A stretch of DNA of 64,000 bases. Origin: an uncultured Eubacteriales bacterium. Lineage in GTDB: Bacteria > Bacillota > Clostridia > Oscillospirales > Acutalibacteraceae. Made by a program: the position numbers and the translations under genes. This document shows positions 33,970 through 44,281 of the stretch, piece by piece; positions within the stretch are counted from its first letter, which is position 1; each line of letters starts with the position of its first letter. The DNA is taken from positions 1-64,000 of the forward strand of contig ONAL01000004.1 of assembly GCA_900315785.1 (NCBI GenBank), written 5' to 3'. A model generated the notes under the pieces. It did not search any database. It worked only from the letters and a program-made list of their open reading frames with translations, and was not told the origin of the DNA.

Positions 33970-34953
33970 GTGAAACCTGAAAAAATAAGTCATCTCAAAG
34001 AGGACGGTACTCTCAGAAACGAACGTAAAAAACGTGTTGAATATACACTGGCGGAAAACGGCGGAAAAATTGTATCCTATCAGCCCTACAAGAGCTTACA
34101 GCTTATCTTTTATGATTTGCACACCTCGGATTTGCCCGACCTGTGGAAGCTCGGTTTCCGTAAGGGCAGCAGGGAAAGGTATGTACGCGCTCTGATTTGT
34201 CAGCGCGGCAGCTGCGAGTTTACGATTAACGGAAAAACCGATACGATTTCCGAAGGTCAGATTGTGACCGACTACGGCGTCGGCGACAACCTCAGTTTCG
34301 GTTTTACAACCGATGATTTCGCTGGTGTGGAAATTGCCGTTCAGGAATCTCTCACCAACCAGAGCTCGATGTTCAGGATGTTAAGGCTTGTGCTCGAGTC
34401 GATGTATCTTCCCGAGGAAGAGGTTTTCGACAGCGACGGCTATATTTTCAGCATTTCCAAGAACTCCGAGCAGACGCTTGATAAACTGCTTGCGGCAGGT
34501 CTCGACGGCGTAGAGGGTATTATGGTTATCGCTCTCACGCTTGAAATTATTCATAACCTGTCAAACGACCTCAAGAACAGCGTTCTGCCCCAGAAGGCAA
34601 ACCTCGAGGACAAGCAGATTGTTATCGCGCGCGATATTTACCGCTGTCTTTCCGAGGACTTCGGTACAAAGTACACTGCGGCTCAGTTTGCCGAAAAGTA
34701 CGGTGTGAGCGACACCACCGTCAAGAAGTATTTCAAAAAGCAGTACGGATACGGCTTCAAGGAATACCAGACCAAGGTTCGTATGGAATGGGCTGCGGCA
34801 AAGCTCGCGACCTCCAGTATGAAGGTCGGCGAAATCTCTGAAAAAACAGGCTATTCCAAGCAGACCAAGTTCACCAAGGCGTTCAAGAATTACTTCAACA
34901 CAACGCCGCTTCGTTATCGTCAGAGCGTAAGGCGCAATGACTACGATGATTAA
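33970..34953 (+). CDS. AraC-family transcriptional regulator (paralogue 2)
   Basis: A 327-residue paralogue of the regulator at 7805; both share the start K-x-EKISHLK, SCxFTxNG, VTDYGVGD / MDYGVGD, YDSDGYIFS and the whole C-terminal AraC domain (SDTTVKKYFK, YGYGFKE, QTKFTKAFKNYFNTTPLRYR). Start is GTG 33970 with GAGGTGAG upstream. It is monocistronic, ending before a terminator. The N-terminal half (about 200 residues) may bind a ligand but is not assignable. With conserved promoter regions, the two genes may be controlled by the same factor or by each other. Confidence 0.85.
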   Translation: MKPEKISHLKEDGTLRNERKKRVEYTLAENGGKIVSYQPYKSLQLIFYDLHTSDLPDLWKLGFRKGSRERYVRALICQRGSCEFTINGKTDTISEGQIVTDYGVGDNLSFGFTTDDFAGVEIAVQESLTNQSSMFRMLRLVLESMYLPEEEVFDSDGYIFSISKNSEQTLDKLLAAGLDGVEGIMVIALTLEIIHNLSNDLKNSVLPQKANLEDKQIVIARDIYRCLSEDFGTKYTAAQFAEKYGVSDTTVKKYFKKQYGYGFKEYQTKVRMEWAAAKLATSSMKVGEISEKTGYSKQTKFTKAFKNYFNTTPLRYRQSVRRNDYDD

Positions 34954-35002
34954 CACAATTTCTCGTATGTGATTTTCACGATCACTCCTTCAAGGCCTCC
35001 CT

Positions 35003-35030
35003 GAAAGCTGACCCGTTCAGGGAGGTATTA
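35003..35030 (+). terminator. Terminator of the second AraC gene
   Basis: CCTCCCTGAA pairs with TTCAGGGAGG; followed by TATTATTTG. Confidence 0.8.
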
Positions 35031-35109
35031 TTTGTAATCAGATTTTTCCCGTTTCCAAAACGTCAGCGTGACTTTTGCCGTTTTAATAAAAAATATTCAG
35101 TCTTAGTTA

Positions 35110-35138
35110 TTGACAAACTGAGGATTTAGTGCTATAAT
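35110..35138 (+). promoter_or_regulatory. trp operon promoter
   Basis: TTGACA (35110-35115), 17-bp spacer, TATAAT (35133-35138): exact consensus boxes. Confidence 0.85.
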
Positions 35139-35144
35139 TCTTAC

Positions 35145-35412
35145 AATTTATTACATTAAACCGTTGAAGCGGAGATAAAGGCAATCATGCCTCTACAGAG
35201 AGCCCGCGGCGCTGAGAGTCGGGTGAGAAACAAGTTGTCAAATGGACCGCCGAGGGCGCAGTCAAACGAGCAATCGGAGTATTCTGCGACGTTGCAGGCA
35301 GACGTAATTTGCCGGGGATATGCTTGTATCCCGCTAAGCGCACGGGTTTCCGTGAATCAAGGTGGCACCGCGATTTTATCGTCCTTGACAGTTTCTGTCA
35401 GGGACGTTTTTC
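35145..35412 (+). promoter_or_regulatory. Tryptophan T-box leader (tRNA-Trp-sensing riboswitch)
   Basis: The leader has the T-box order: Stem I with AGAGAG and a GCTGAGAG distal part, the specifier codon TGG (35243-35245), a long linker, and the T-box AAGGTGGCACCGCG (35359-35372). The terminator CGTCCTTGACAG / CTGTCAGGGACG (35380-35406, loop TTT) ends in TTTTT. Uncharged tRNA-Trp would bind and stabilise the antiterminator, allowing transcription of trpEGDCFBA. The 84-codon open frame across it is not a gene. Confidence 0.9.
35380..35411 (+). terminator. T-box terminator hairpin
   Basis: Twelve-bp stem with one G-U pair, three-base loop and five T; competes with the T-box antiterminator. Confidence 0.88.
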
Positions 35413-35430
35413 ATTTTAAGGAGATTTGTT

Positions 35431-36894
35431 ATGGAGATTAGACCTACCGTTGACGAAGTCAGAAAAATTGCCTCGTCGGGCGATTACAGCGTGCTTCCGC
35501 TGAGCTGTGAGATTCTCTCGGACTTCACCACGCCGATTGAGACTATGAAGGTGCTCAAGAATGTTTCGACCCATTGTTATATGCTCGAATCCGCTCAGGC
35601 GAACGAGCGATGGGGACGCTACACGTTTATGGGCTATAACCCCAAGCTCGAAATCACCTGTATCAACGGCGAGCTGAAAGCAGGGTCAAAGACGGTCACA
35701 ACCGACGCCCCCTCGGCATATCTCAGAAAAATCCTCAGCGGCTACAAGAGCCCGCGCTTTGATTATCTGCCGTCGTTCACGGGCGGACTTGTGGGATATT
35801 TTTCCTACGATTATCTCAGCTACAGCGAGCCGACAGTCAAGCGCGAGGTCGAGGACGTGGAGCAGTTCAAGGACGTCGACCTTATGCTCTTTGACAAGGT
35901 AATCGCCTTCGATAACGCTCGGCAGAAGCTCGTTCTCATAGTCAATATGAAGCTCGATGATATCGACGCGGAGTACGAAAAAGCCGCGTCCGAGCTCAGA
36001 GACCTCGCAAAGCTCCTCAGAACAGGCTCAAAATCAGAGGAAAAGGGCGGCAGACTTCTCGGCGAGGTCACTCCGCTGTTTAACAGAGAACAGTACTGCT
36101 CAATGGTTGAGCGTGCCAAGAATCATATCCGCGAGGGCGACATCTTCCAGATTGTGCTCTCCAACCGTCTCAGCGCTCCGTTCGAGGGCAGTCTGCTCAA
36201 CACCTACCGCATACTCAGGACGATTAATCCGTCGCCGTATATGTTCTATTTTTCGGGCACCGACGTTGAGGTCGCGGGAGCTTCTCCCGAAACCCTCGTC
36301 AAGCTCGAGGACGGTATTCTCCACACCTTTCCGCTTGCGGGAACACGTCCCAGAGGCAAGACCGAAGCCGAGGACAAGGCGCTCGAAAGTGAGCTTCTGG
36401 CTGACGAAAAGGAGCTTGCAGAGCACAATATGCTCGTGGACCTCGGCAGAAACGACCTCGGAAAAATCAGCCGCTTCGGCACCGTGGAGGTGGAGAAGCT
36501 CCATTCAATTGAGCGCTACTCCCACGTTATGCATATCGGCTCGACCGTCCGCGGAATAATCCGTGATGACAAGGACGCGCTCGACGCAATCGAGGCTGTG
36601 CTCCCTGCGGGAACACTCTCGGGAGCCCCGAAAATCCGCGCCTGCCAGCTCATCGGCGAGCTCGAGAACAACAAGCGCGGTATCTACGGCGGCGCAATCG
36701 GTTATATAGATTTCACGGGCAATATGGATACCTGTATCGCAATCCGTATCGCCTACAAAAAGAACGGCAGAGTTTTCGTGCGAAGCGGCGCGGGAATTGT
36801 CGCCGACTCCGTTCCCGAAAAGGAATTTGAGGAATGTCTCAACAAGGCGAAGGCTTCGCTGAGAGCCTTGGAGCTTGCAGGGGGGATTGAATAA
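35431..36894 (+). CDS. trpE: Anthranilate synthase component I
   Basis: A 487-residue chorismate-using enzyme that makes anthranilate with ammonia from TrpG. N-terminal feedback site for tryptophan is visible as CYMLESAQ (LLES-like). The catalytic half has HTFPLAGTRPRGKTEAED, AEHNMLVDLGRNDLGKI and SGAPKIRACQLI, all standard. AAGGAG site. First gene of the operon; its TAA overlaps the trpG ATG as TAATG. Normal length. Confidence 0.96.
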   Translation: MEIRPTVDEVRKIASSGDYSVLPLSCEILSDFTTPIETMKVLKNVSTHCYMLESAQANERWGRYTFMGYNPKLEITCINGELKAGSKTVTTDAPSAYLRKILSGYKSPRFDYLPSFTGGLVGYFSYDYLSYSEPTVKREVEDVEQFKDVDLMLFDKVIAFDNARQKLVLIVNMKLDDIDAEYEKAASELRDLAKLLRTGSKSEEKGGRLLGEVTPLFNREQYCSMVERAKNHIREGDIFQIVLSNRLSAPFEGSLLNTYRILRTINPSPYMFYFSGTDVEVAGASPETLVKLEDGILHTFPLAGTRPRGKTEAEDKALESELLADEKELAEHNMLVDLGRNDLGKISRFGTVEVEKLHSIERYSHVMHIGSTVRGIIRDDKDALDAIEAVLPAGTLSGAPKIRACQLIGELENNKRGIYGGAIGYIDFTGNMDTCIAIRIAYKKNGRVFVRSGAGIVADSVPEKEFEECLNKAKASLRALELAGGIE

Positions 36895-37463
36895 TGGTTT
36901 TACTGATTGACAACTATGACAGCTTTTCCTATAATCTATATCAGCTTATAGGGGAAATCGAGCCCGATATCAGGGTCATCAGAAACGACGAGATGACTGT
37001 AAGCCAAATCGGGGAGCTCAACCCCGACAGAATCATACTCTCCCCGGGTCCGGGTCGTCCCGAGGACGCAGGCATTATCATCGACGTTGTAAAGCAGCTC
37101 GGCGACAGGTTCCCGATACTCGGCGTGTGCCTCGGTCATCAGGCAATCTGTTCCGCGTTCGGCGCGACGGTCACATACGCGAAGCGCCTTATGCACGGCA
37201 AGCAGAGCGACGCCAGGCTCGACACGCAGTGTCAGCTCTTCAAGGGCTGTCCCGAAACGGCGCCTGTAGCGAGATATCACTCGCTCGCGGTTGACGAGGG
37301 CACCCTTCCCGATTGTCTCAAGGTGACGGCAATCACAGAGGACGGCGAGGTTATGGGCGTCCGTCACGCCGATTATCCGATTTTCGGCGTGCAGTTCCAC
37401 CCCGAATCAATCCTCACACCCGACGGAAAAACAATGTTATATAACTTTATCAAAGGAGAGTAA
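36894..37463 (+). CDS. trpG: Anthranilate synthase component II (glutamine amidotransferase)
   Basis: A 189-residue class I glutamine amidotransferase. Nucleophile Cys in [10 protein letters not shown], His-x-Glu of the triad in [11 protein letters not shown], and the oxyanion strand [10 protein letters not shown] are complete. It supplies ammonia to TrpE. Coupled to trpE by TAATG and 2 bp from trpD. It could also serve p-aminobenzoate synthesis, as in some Firmicutes, but its place inside the trp operon favours TrpG. Confidence 0.95.
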   Translation: MVLLIDNYDSFSYNLYQLIGEIEPDIRVIRNDEMTVSQIGELNPDRIILSPGPGRPEDAGIIIDVVKQLGDRFPILGVCLGHQAICSAFGATVTYAKRLMHGKQSDARLDTQCQLFKGCPETAPVARYHSLAVDEGTLPDCLKVTAITEDGEVMGVRHADYPIFGVQFHPESILTPDGKTMLYNFIKGE

Positions 37464-37465
37464 TT

Positions 37466-38482
37466 ATGATTAAAGAAGCAATCGTTAAGATAGTAAATAA
37501 GGAAGATTTAACCTACGACGAGGCGTACAGCGTAATGAACGAAATTATGAGCGGCAACACCTCGGCGACTCAGAACGCGGCTTTCCTCGCGTCACTCTCC
37601 ACCAAGAGCGCGCGTGCCGAAACCACCGACGAAATCGCGGGCTGCGCCGCGGCTATGCGCGACCACGCAACAAAGGTTACCACAAACTATGACCTCTTCG
37701 AAATTGTCGGCACAGGCGGCGACAACGCGCACAGCTTCAACATCTCGACCACCTCGGCGATTATCGCCGCTTCGGGCGGAATGAAGGTTGCCAAGCACGG
37801 CAACCGCGCCGCTTCCTCAAAGAGCGGCACAGCCGACTGTCTCGAAGCCCTCGGCGTTAACATCAACCAGAGCCCCGAGAAGTGCGTAGAGCTGCTCGAC
37901 AAGGTCGGAATGTGCTTTTTCTTCGCTCAGAAATACCACACCTCGATGAAGTACGTCGGAGCTATCAGAAGAGAGCTCGGCTTCCGCACCGTTTTCAATA
38001 TTCTCGGACCCCTCACTAACCCCGGTTCTCCGAAAATGCAGCTTCTCGGCGTTTACGACGGCTACCTCGTTGAGCCGCTTGCTCAGGTTCTCATCAGCCT
38101 CGGCGTAAAGCGCGGAATGGTAGTTTACGGTCAGGATAAGCTCGACGAAATCTCACTGAGCTCCCCGACAACAATCTGCGAAATGCGCGACGGCTGGTAC
38201 AAGACCTACGCAATTACCCCCGAGGACTTCGGCTTTGACTACTGCACCAAGCAGGATTTGGTCGGCGGAACTCCCGAGGAAAACGCTCAGATTACGCGCG
38301 ATATCCTGAACGGTCAGAAGGGTCACAAGCGCAACGCCGTGCTCCTCAACGCGGGAGCGTCGCTGTACATCGGCGGCAAGGCTGACAGTATGTCTGACGG
38401 CGTGAAGCTCGCCGCGGAGCTGATTGACTCGGGCAAGGCGGCGGCAACGCTCGAAAAGCTCATTGAGGTCAGCAACATATGA
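37466..38482 (+). CDS. trpD: Anthranilate phosphoribosyltransferase
   Basis: A 338-residue enzyme transferring phosphoribose from PRPP to anthranilate. The PRPP-binding loop is [14 protein letters not shown]; the [21 protein letters not shown] and [26 protein letters not shown] motifs fix the family. Stand-alone, not fused to TrpG. Its stop overlaps the trpC start (ATGA, 38479-38482). Confidence 0.96.
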   Translation: MIKEAIVKIVNKEDLTYDEAYSVMNEIMSGNTSATQNAAFLASLSTKSARAETTDEIAGCAAAMRDHATKVTTNYDLFEIVGTGGDNAHSFNISTTSAIIAASGGMKVAKHGNRAASSKSGTADCLEALGVNINQSPEKCVELLDKVGMCFFFAQKYHTSMKYVGAIRRELGFRTVFNILGPLTNPGSPKMQLLGVYDGYLVEPLAQVLISLGVKRGMVVYGQDKLDEISLSSPTTICEMRDGWYKTYAITPEDFGFDYCTKQDLVGGTPEENAQITRDILNGQKGHKRNAVLLNAGASLYIGGKADSMSDGVKLAAELIDSGKAAATLEKLIEVSNI

Positions 38483-39261
38483 CGATTTTGAACCAGCTTG
38501 CCGACTACGCAAAAATCCGCGTGACCCGCGCCAAAATGTCGGTTTCTGCCGAAGAGCTCAGAGCTCAGGCGCTCAGTCTTCCTGAGGGCAGTTTTGCCTT
38601 TGAGAACGCGCTGAAGGGCGAGGACATCTCCTTTATCTGCGAATGCAAAAAGGCGTCGCCCTCAAAGGGTCTTATCGCGCCCGAATTTCCGTATCTGGAA
38701 ATCGCAAAAGCGTACGAAAACGCGGGAGCGGAGTGTATCTCGGTTCTGACCGAGCCCAAATGGTTCCTCGGCAGTGACGAATATCTCAGAGAAATTGCGA
38801 AAACCGTGAACATTCCCTGTATACGCAAGGACTTCACGGTCGATGAATATATGATATACGAGGCAAAGCTTCTGGGAGCCTCGGCGGTGCTTCTCATCTG
38901 CTCGATACTCTCGGACGCTCAGCTCAGAAGCTACATTGAAATCTGTGACAGTCTCGGTCTGTCGGCGCTCGTCGAAGCTCACGACGAGGACGAGGTCAGG
39001 TCAGCCGTGAACGCGGGCGCAAGGCTTATCGGTGTTAATAACCGAAATCTCAAGGATTTTTCGGTCGATACGGACAACAGCCGCAGACTTCGCGAGCTTA
39101 TCCCGAGCGATATTCTTTTCGTCTCGGAAAGCGGAGTAAAAACCGCCGAGGATATCGCCGCTCTGCGTGAAATCGGAGCCGACGCGGTGTTAATCGGCGA
39201 AACGCTTATGCGCGCCGAGGACAAGAAAGCAAAGCTTCAGGAGCTCAGAGGTAAAATATGA
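38479..39261 (+). CDS. trpC: Indole-3-glycerol phosphate synthase
   Basis: A 260-residue TIM-barrel enzyme closing the indole ring. Catalytic Lys in [15 protein letters not shown] and [11 protein letters not shown], the Glu in [11 protein letters not shown] and the phosphate-binding [10 protein letters not shown] and VSESGVKT loops are present. Separate from TrpF (fused in enteric bacteria). Overlaps both neighbours by 4 bp. Confidence 0.96.
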   Translation: MTILNQLADYAKIRVTRAKMSVSAEELRAQALSLPEGSFAFENALKGEDISFICECKKASPSKGLIAPEFPYLEIAKAYENAGAECISVLTEPKWFLGSDEYLREIAKTVNIPCIRKDFTVDEYMIYEAKLLGASAVLLICSILSDAQLRSYIEICDSLGLSALVEAHDEDEVRSAVNAGARLIGVNNRNLKDFSVDTDNSRRLRELIPSDILFVSESGVKTAEDIAALREIGADAVLIGETLMRAEDKKAKLQELRGKI

Positions 39262-39866
39262 CTAAGATAAAACTTTGCGGACTGAGCCGAAAAGAGGATA
39301 TCAAGGCGGCAAACGCCCTCGCTCCCGATTTTATCGGCTTTGTGTTCGCCGAAAAAAGCAAACGCAGAGTAACGCACATTGAAGCGGTCGAGCTCAAAGC
39401 GGAGCTCAAGCCCGAAATCAAGGCGGTCGGAGTTTTCGTGAACGCCGACATCAATGAGGTCAGCTCGCTTCTCAACCTCGGCGTTATCGATATCGCCCAG
39501 CTCCACGGAGACGAGGACGACGAATATATAAATAAGCTCAAGCTTGTCACCGATAGACCGATTATCAAGGCGTTCACCGTCAAGAGCACGGCGGATGTTC
39601 TGAACGCCGAAAAAAGCTCTGCCGACTGTGTTCTGCTCGACGCGGGCAAGGGCGACGGCAAAAGCTTTGACTGGTCGCTGATACAGGGTATCAGCCGTCC
39701 GTATTTTCTTGCGGGCGGTCTCGATACGGACAACGCGGTCAGAGCCGTCAGAGAGCTCAGACCTTACGCCGTAGATGTCAGCTCGGGAATCGAGACAGAC
39801 GGCGTTAAGGACAGAAACAAAATGGCGGAGTTCGTATCTGCCGTCAGAAAGGAAGGAAACCTATGA
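39258..39866 (+). CDS. trpF: Phosphoribosylanthranilate isomerase
   Basis: A 202-residue TIM barrel for the Amadori rearrangement. The general-base Cys is in [11 protein letters not shown], the general-acid Asp in [14 protein letters not shown], and phosphate loops [10 protein letters not shown] and [13 protein letters not shown] are present. Overlaps trpC and trpB by ATGA. Confidence 0.95.
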   Translation: MTKIKLCGLSRKEDIKAANALAPDFIGFVFAEKSKRRVTHIEAVELKAELKPEIKAVGVFVNADINEVSSLLNLGVIDIAQLHGDEDDEYINKLKLVTDRPIIKAFTVKSTADVLNAEKSSADCVLLDAGKGDGKSFDWSLIQGISRPYFLAGGLDTDNAVRAVRELRPYAVDVSSGIETDGVKDRNKMAEFVSAVRKEGNL

Positions 39867-41053
39867 CAAACCCCAACGGACGCTTCGGAATTCACGGCGG
39901 ACAGTATATCCCCGAAACTCTGATGAACGCTATCATCGAGCTCGAGGAAGCGTATAACCACTACAAAAACGACCCCGAATTCAACCGTGAGCTCACCGAG
40001 CTTTTCAATAACTATGCGGGCAGACCGTCGCTTCTCTATTATGCCGAGCGTATGACAGAGGATTTGGGCGGAGCCAAAATCTATCTCAAGCGCGAGGACC
40101 TGAACCACACAGGCGCTCACAAGATTAACAACGTGCTCGGTCAGGCTCTGCTTGCCAAGAAAATGGGCAAAACCAGACTGATTGCCGAGACAGGCGCGGG
40201 TCAGCACGGAGTTGCGACCGCTACAGCGGCGGCGCTTATGGGTATGGAGTGCGTCGTCTTTATGGGCGAGGAGGACACAATCCGTCAGGCGCTCAACGTC
40301 TATCGTATGCGGCTGCTCGGCGCAGAGGTTATCCCCGTCAAGACAGGCACGGCAACTCTCAAGGACGCCGTTTCAGAGGCTATGAGAGAGTGGACTAACC
40401 GCATAAGCGACACGCATTACTGCCTAGGTTCCGTTATGGGACCTCATCCGTTTCCGACGATTGTCAGGGATTTTCAGGCGGTAATCTCCAAGGAAATCAA
40501 GTCGCAGATGCTCGAGAAAGAGGGCAGACTTCCCGACGCTGTGCTCGCCTGCGTAGGCGGCGGTTCAAACGCTATCGGAAGCTTCTACCATTTCATAGAC
40601 GACGCTCAGGTCGAGCTTATCGGCTGCGAGGCTGCGGGCAGAGGTATCGACACCTTCGAGACCGCGGCGACAATCTCGACAGGCAGGCTCGGAATTTTCC
40701 ACGGAATGAAGTCCTATTTCTGTCAGGACGAGTTCGGTCAGATTGCGCCTGTTTACTCAATTTCCGCGGGACTTGATTATCCCGGAGTCGGACCCGAACA
40801 CGCGTATCTGCACGACATCGGACGCGCAAAGTACGTTGCGGTTACCGACGACGAGGCAGTCAACGCATTTGAGTACCTCTCAAAAACCGAGGGAATTATC
40901 CCCGCGATTGAATCGTCCCACGCCGTAGCTCAGGCGATAAAGCTCGCTCCGACTATGGATAAGGACAAGATTATTGTTATCACAATTTCGGGCAGAGGCG
41001 ACAAGGACTGCGCCGCGATTGCCCGTTACAGAGGGGAGGATATTTATGAGTAA
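39863..41053 (+). CDS. trpB: Tryptophan synthase beta chain
   Basis: A 396-residue PLP enzyme joining indole to serine. The PLP-binding Lys is in [10 protein letters not shown], the substrate-carboxylate loop is ETGAGQHG, and the phosphate cup is [12 protein letters not shown]. This is the standard TrpB1 type, which works with TrpA. The end overlaps the trpA start by 8 bp. Confidence 0.97.
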   Translation: MTNPNGRFGIHGGQYIPETLMNAIIELEEAYNHYKNDPEFNRELTELFNNYAGRPSLLYYAERMTEDLGGAKIYLKREDLNHTGAHKINNVLGQALLAKKMGKTRLIAETGAGQHGVATATAAALMGMECVVFMGEEDTIRQALNVYRMRLLGAEVIPVKTGTATLKDAVSEAMREWTNRISDTHYCLGSVMGPHPFPTIVRDFQAVISKEIKSQMLEKEGRLPDAVLACVGGGSNAIGSFYHFIDDAQVELIGCEAAGRGIDTFETAATISTGRLGIFHGMKSYFCQDEFGQIAPVYSISAGLDYPGVGPEHAYLHDIGRAKYVAVTDDEAVNAFEYLSKTEGIIPAIESSHAVAQAIKLAPTMDKDKIIVITISGRGDKDCAAIARYRGEDIYE

Positions 41054-41822
41054 GATTGCTAACGCTTTCAAAAACGGCAAGGCATTCATACCGTTTATCA
41101 CCTGCGGCGACCCCGACCTCGCCACAACCGCGGCGGTTGTCAGAGCGGCAGTCGAGAACGGCGCCGACTTAATCGAGCTCGGAATCCCCTTCTCCGACCC
41201 GACAGCCGAGGGTCCCGTAATTCAGGGAGCAAACCTCAGAGCGCTCAAGGGCGGAGTCAACACCGACAAGGTCTTTGACCTCGTGCGTGACCTCAGAACA
41301 GACGTAACCGTCCCGATGGTCTTTATGACCTACGCAAACGTCGTTTTCTCCTACGGCTCCGAGAGGTTTATCTCCACCTGTGCTCAGATTGGAATCGACG
41401 GACTCATTCTCCCCGATATTCCCTTTGAGGAAAAGGACGATTTTCTCCCGATTTGTCACAAGTACGGCGTCGATTTGATTTCGCTGATTGCGCCGACCTC
41501 GGAGAACAGAATCGGTATGATTGCAAAGGAAGCCGAGGGCTTTATCTATGTGGTTTCGAGCCTCGGCGTTACGGGTGTCAGAAGCGAGATAAAGACCGAC
41601 CTCGACGCGATTGTCAGCGTTATCCGCGAGAACACCGACGTTCCGTGCGCAATCGGCTTCGGTATTTCAACCCCCGAGCAGGCGAAAAAAATGGCGGGTG
41701 TTTCCGACGGCGCGATTGTCGGTTCCGCGATAATCAAGCTCCTCGAAAAGTACGGCGCGGACGCTCCGAAGTATGTCGGCGAGTACGTCAGGAGTATGAA
41801 GGACGCTATCCTCGAAATCTGA
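41046..41822 (+). CDS. trpA: Tryptophan synthase alpha chain
   Basis: A 258-residue TIM barrel that releases indole from indoleglycerol phosphate into TrpB. The catalytic Glu is in [11 protein letters not shown] and the Asp region is the stretch ILPDIPFEE; phosphate contacts VTGVRS and GFGIST are visible. The family usually has A-D-G-P after FSDP; here it is T-A-E-G-P, a mild change. ATG 41046 has GGGGAGG upstream and lies inside trpB; an upstream in-frame ATG is inside trpB without a site. Confidence 0.95.
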   Translation: MSKIANAFKNGKAFIPFITCGDPDLATTAAVVRAAVENGADLIELGIPFSDPTAEGPVIQGANLRALKGGVNTDKVFDLVRDLRTDVTVPMVFMTYANVVFSYGSERFISTCAQIGIDGLILPDIPFEEKDDFLPICHKYGVDLISLIAPTSENRIGMIAKEAEGFIYVVSSLGVTGVRSEIKTDLDAIVSVIRENTDVPCAIGFGISTPEQAKKMAGVSDGAIVGSAIIKLLEKYGADAPKYVGEYVRSMKDAILEI

Positions 41823-41832
41823 TATTACGGCA

Positions 41833-41860
41833 AAAAAACCGACCCTCGGGTCGGTTTTTC
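41833..41860. terminator. Bidirectional terminator after trpA
   Basis: AAAAACCGACCC / GGGTCGGTTTTT works on both strands, serving trpA and the convergent hydrolase gene. Confidence 0.9.
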
Positions 41861-41861
41861 G

Positions 41862-42869
41862 TTACATTGATTTTAGCCAGTCCTCGTAAATATAGCTGAG
41901 AACCCGATGTCCCTTGCGGTTCGGGTGAGTTCCGTCCGCGAGGTATACTCTCCTGTTTCTTCGGATTTGCGCCTTGGTATAGTACTTGAAGCCCGATTCC
42001 TTGCCGTAGAACAGGCGCTGGTTGTCAGCGTAAAGGTCGAGACAGTAAACGCCAAACTTCCTCGCTATTCGTCTTACAGCGTTTCGCATAGCCTTTGTAC
42101 AGCCGTACGGAACCACGATACCAATCTTTGTGTTTTTGTACTTGGGGCTGGTTGTCAGATATTTGAGCACAAAGCTGTATGCTCCCCAGAACGTTCTTCT
42201 CGACGTGCTGTGCTCGTCGCCGATGAACAGCCTGTTGAAGTAGTCCGCGCCCTGAAATCTTTTGCCGTTGATATAGCCGACAGCCTTGTCGCACGATTCC
42301 TTCTGAAACGCTGTCGCAAACTTGCCCTTGCCGATTTGCTTGGGGTCTAAGGGATAGTAAATCGTCTTGCCGTACATCTTCTTGAGCCACTGCTCGCGCA
42401 TCATATACTGTCCGACGTGGTTGTCGTTCCAGCCAAACCACAGCGTGAGGTAGTCAACCCCTGCGGGAGCCTGAAGATAACGCTTGTAAATCCTCGAGGA
42501 ATACGGCGTGTATTCCTTGCCGTTCAATGTTGCGCAGGACATTGTGGTTGAGGAAATCGCGTTGTTAATGACGCAAGCGTCGTTGCGGTACGCGGTAAGC
42601 GCCGAATATGTCGGTCTTACTCCGAGCGTTGAGGCTACGCTGATTCTCGCGCCTCGGGTTATGCTGTCACCGTCGGCGTAGATAACCTTGCCCGCAAGCG
42701 GACTTGCGACGTAGGACTCGGGTTCAACATCGGGGATGTCATCGCCCTCGACAACAGCTGTCTCGTTTGTCGCAACCTCTTCAGCGTTGAACGGAACGGC
42801 GCAAAGAAATATTGAAATCGAAAGTATTAAGATAAGAACCGCCTGAACGGTTGTTTTCAGATTTTTCAT
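41862..42869 (-). CDS. Secreted SGNH/GDSL-type hydrolase
   Basis: A 335-residue exported esterase-like enzyme. Signal peptide MKNLKTTVQAVLILILSISI, a short acidic linker, then the SGNH domain: block I YADGDSITRG (Ser nucleophile), block III WFGWNDNH (Asn), and block V LADGTHPNRKGH (Asp and His). All four catalytic blocks are kept. Relatives deacetylate polysaccharides or lipids. AAAGGTATG precedes the ATG weakly. Single gene with the shared terminator; the upstream 42870-42972 stretch is AT-rich with no clear promoter on this strand. Confidence 0.85.
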   Translation of the reverse strand: MKNLKTTVQAVLILILSISIFLCAVPFNAEEVATNETAVVEGDDIPDVEPESYVASPLAGKVIYADGDSITRGARISVASTLGVRPTYSALTAYRNDACVINNAISSTTMSCATLNGKEYTPYSSRIYKRYLQAPAGVDYLTLWFGWNDNHVGQYMMREQWLKKMYGKTIYYPLDPKQIGKGKFATAFQKESCDKAVGYINGKRFQGADYFNRLFIGDEHSTSRRTFWGAYSFVLKYLTTSPKYKNTKIGIVVPYGCTKAMRNAVRRIARKFGVYCLDLYADNQRLFYGKESGFKYYTKAQIRRNRRVYLADGTHPNRKGHRVLSYIYEDWLKSM

Positions 42870-42972
42870 ATAACATACCTTTCAAAATACTCTTTTTAGA
42901 TTATTGCACATTTTTGGAAAAAATACAAGTGAAATGCACACCGTTTCGGGTTAGAAATACAGGGCGGTTTTG

Positions 42973-43001
42973 TTGACGTTTTTGTAGAATTATGATAATA
43001 T
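42973..43001 (+). promoter_or_regulatory. Promoter of the GH3-like lipoprotein gene
   Basis: TTGACG (42973-42978), 17-bp spacer, TAATAT (42996-43001). Confidence 0.6.
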
Positions 43002-43048
43002 CAACTACGACAAATTTCTGTTAAACAAGACCCGTAAAGGAGAAATAT

Positions 43049-44245
43049 ATGGTAAAAAAGACACTTTCGGCGATTATTGCGGTGCTGCTCGCAGCGGCGG
43101 TTCTCGCGTCGTGCGCGAAGGCGGAAAAAGCCTCGTCGGCTCAGAAGCAGACCAAGTCCGAAACCTCGCCAATCCCTCAGGCGGTGACTGTCCCTCAGGA
43201 GACAAACAGCGTCGAGCAGGTGCTCGCTTCAATGACGACCGAGGAAAAGATTGAGCAGATGATTATGCCCTCAATCCGTTATAACGACAACGGCGACCGC
43301 GAATACGTCACCAAAATCACGGACGACATCAGGCGCTCGCTCAAAAAGCACAGCTACGCGGGCGTTGATATTCTGCTTATGCCCGTCACGACCTACACGA
43401 CCGAGGGCTTCAGGCAGATGGACAAGTACATACGGGAGCTCGCTAATCTCACCGATAAGGGTGAAATCCCGATAAAGGCGGTCGACGCGGCGGTCACGAG
43501 AATCCTCACTCTTAAGGATAATAACGGTCTGCTCGATACCTACGAGAGCTCCGATATTGAGGAAAGGGTCGAAAAGGCGGTAAGCTTTGTAGGCTCCGGG
43601 ACAAACCACGACAAGGAGTGGGAGCTCACCGAGCGCGGAATCACTCTGGTGAAGAACGAAAGCGCTCTGCCTCTCACAAATTCCGATGAAAAGACGGTTG
43701 TTCTCGTTCCGTATGATGAGGAAATCACCTCGATTAACTACGCGGTCAACAAGCTGACCGCCGACGGAAAGCTTCCGAGCGGAGCAGCGGTTGAGGTCTA
43801 TTCATATAATAATAAGACCGCAAAGAAAGTTCTGCCCCTGATTAAGGGCGCGGACAATGTGATATTTGTGTCTGAGATTTATTCCGCCGACGGTCTCAAA
43901 AACGACGTGTCATATATGGCGGACGCGCTCACCGAAAGGGCTCACGCAAACGGCGCGAGGTTTATCGTGATGTCGGCAAGTCTGCCGTACGACGCCGCAA
44001 GGTTCCAAAGCTCCGACGCGATTATGCTCGCGTATATGCCCTGCTCTATGAGCTCCGACCCCACAGGCAAGGAGACTGAAATCGAGCAGTACGGACCCAA
44101 CATTTCCGCGGCGCTGTATATGATGTTCAGCGAGGACGACGCTCCTTCTGCTAAGCTCCCCGTCGATATCCCCGAGCTTGACAGCACTTACAGCTTTACC
44201 GACAGTATCCTCTACGAACGGGGCTTCGGGCTTACATATGAATAA
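43049..44245 (+). CDS. GH3-like (NagZ-type) lipoprotein lacking the catalytic core
   Basis: A 398-residue lipoprotein: signal and lipobox end in VLASC (Cys21), then a Ser/Gln linker. Residues 52-100 match the start of family-3 glycosidases (VEQVLASMTTEEKIEQMIMPS), and SYAGVDILLMPVTTY to ILTLKDNNGLLD matches the end of their barrel. Between them about 250 residues are missing in frame, including the usual KHFPGHGDT and the nucleophile Asp of VVTDAM. The C-terminal alpha/beta domain (ERGITLVKNESALPL onwards) is complete. Normal relatives are near 600-650 residues. The junction lies in Tyr-Ala-Gly-Val-Asp, a sequence likely present at both ends of the lost part. It is probably not a working glycosidase; binding remains possible. 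Confidence 0.82.
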   Translation: MVKKTLSAIIAVLLAAAVLASCAKAEKASSAQKQTKSETSPIPQAVTVPQETNSVEQVLASMTTEEKIEQMIMPSIRYNDNGDREYVTKITDDIRRSLKKHSYAGVDILLMPVTTYTTEGFRQMDKYIRELANLTDKGEIPIKAVDAAVTRILTLKDNNGLLDTYESSDIEERVEKAVSFVGSGTNHDKEWELTERGITLVKNESALPLTNSDEKTVVLVPYDEEITSINYAVNKLTADGKLPSGAAVEVYSYNNKTAKKVLPLIKGADNVIFVSEIYSADGLKNDVSYMADALTERAHANGARFIVMSASLPYDAARFQSSDAIMLAYMPCSMSSDPTGKETEIEQYGPNISAALYMMFSEDDAPSAKLPVDIPELDSTYSFTDSILYERGFGLTYE

Positions 44246-44249
44246 AAGG

Positions 44250-44275
44250 AAAGAGCCGCGGTTGCGGCTCTTTTT
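44250..44275. terminator. Bidirectional terminator
   Basis: AAGAGCCGC / GCGGCTCTT with T-run, between the GH3-like gene and the convergent ECF gene. Confidence 0.88.
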
Positions 44276-44281
44276 AGTATG

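Noticed and set aside
35187..35441. 84-codon open frame before trpE
   Set aside because: It lies across the T-box RNA; composition and lack of a ribosome site argue against a gene.
36894..37463. trpG as p-aminobenzoate synthase component (pabA)
   Set aside because: It lies between trpE and trpD with coupled translation, so the trp role is primary; dual use cannot be excluded.
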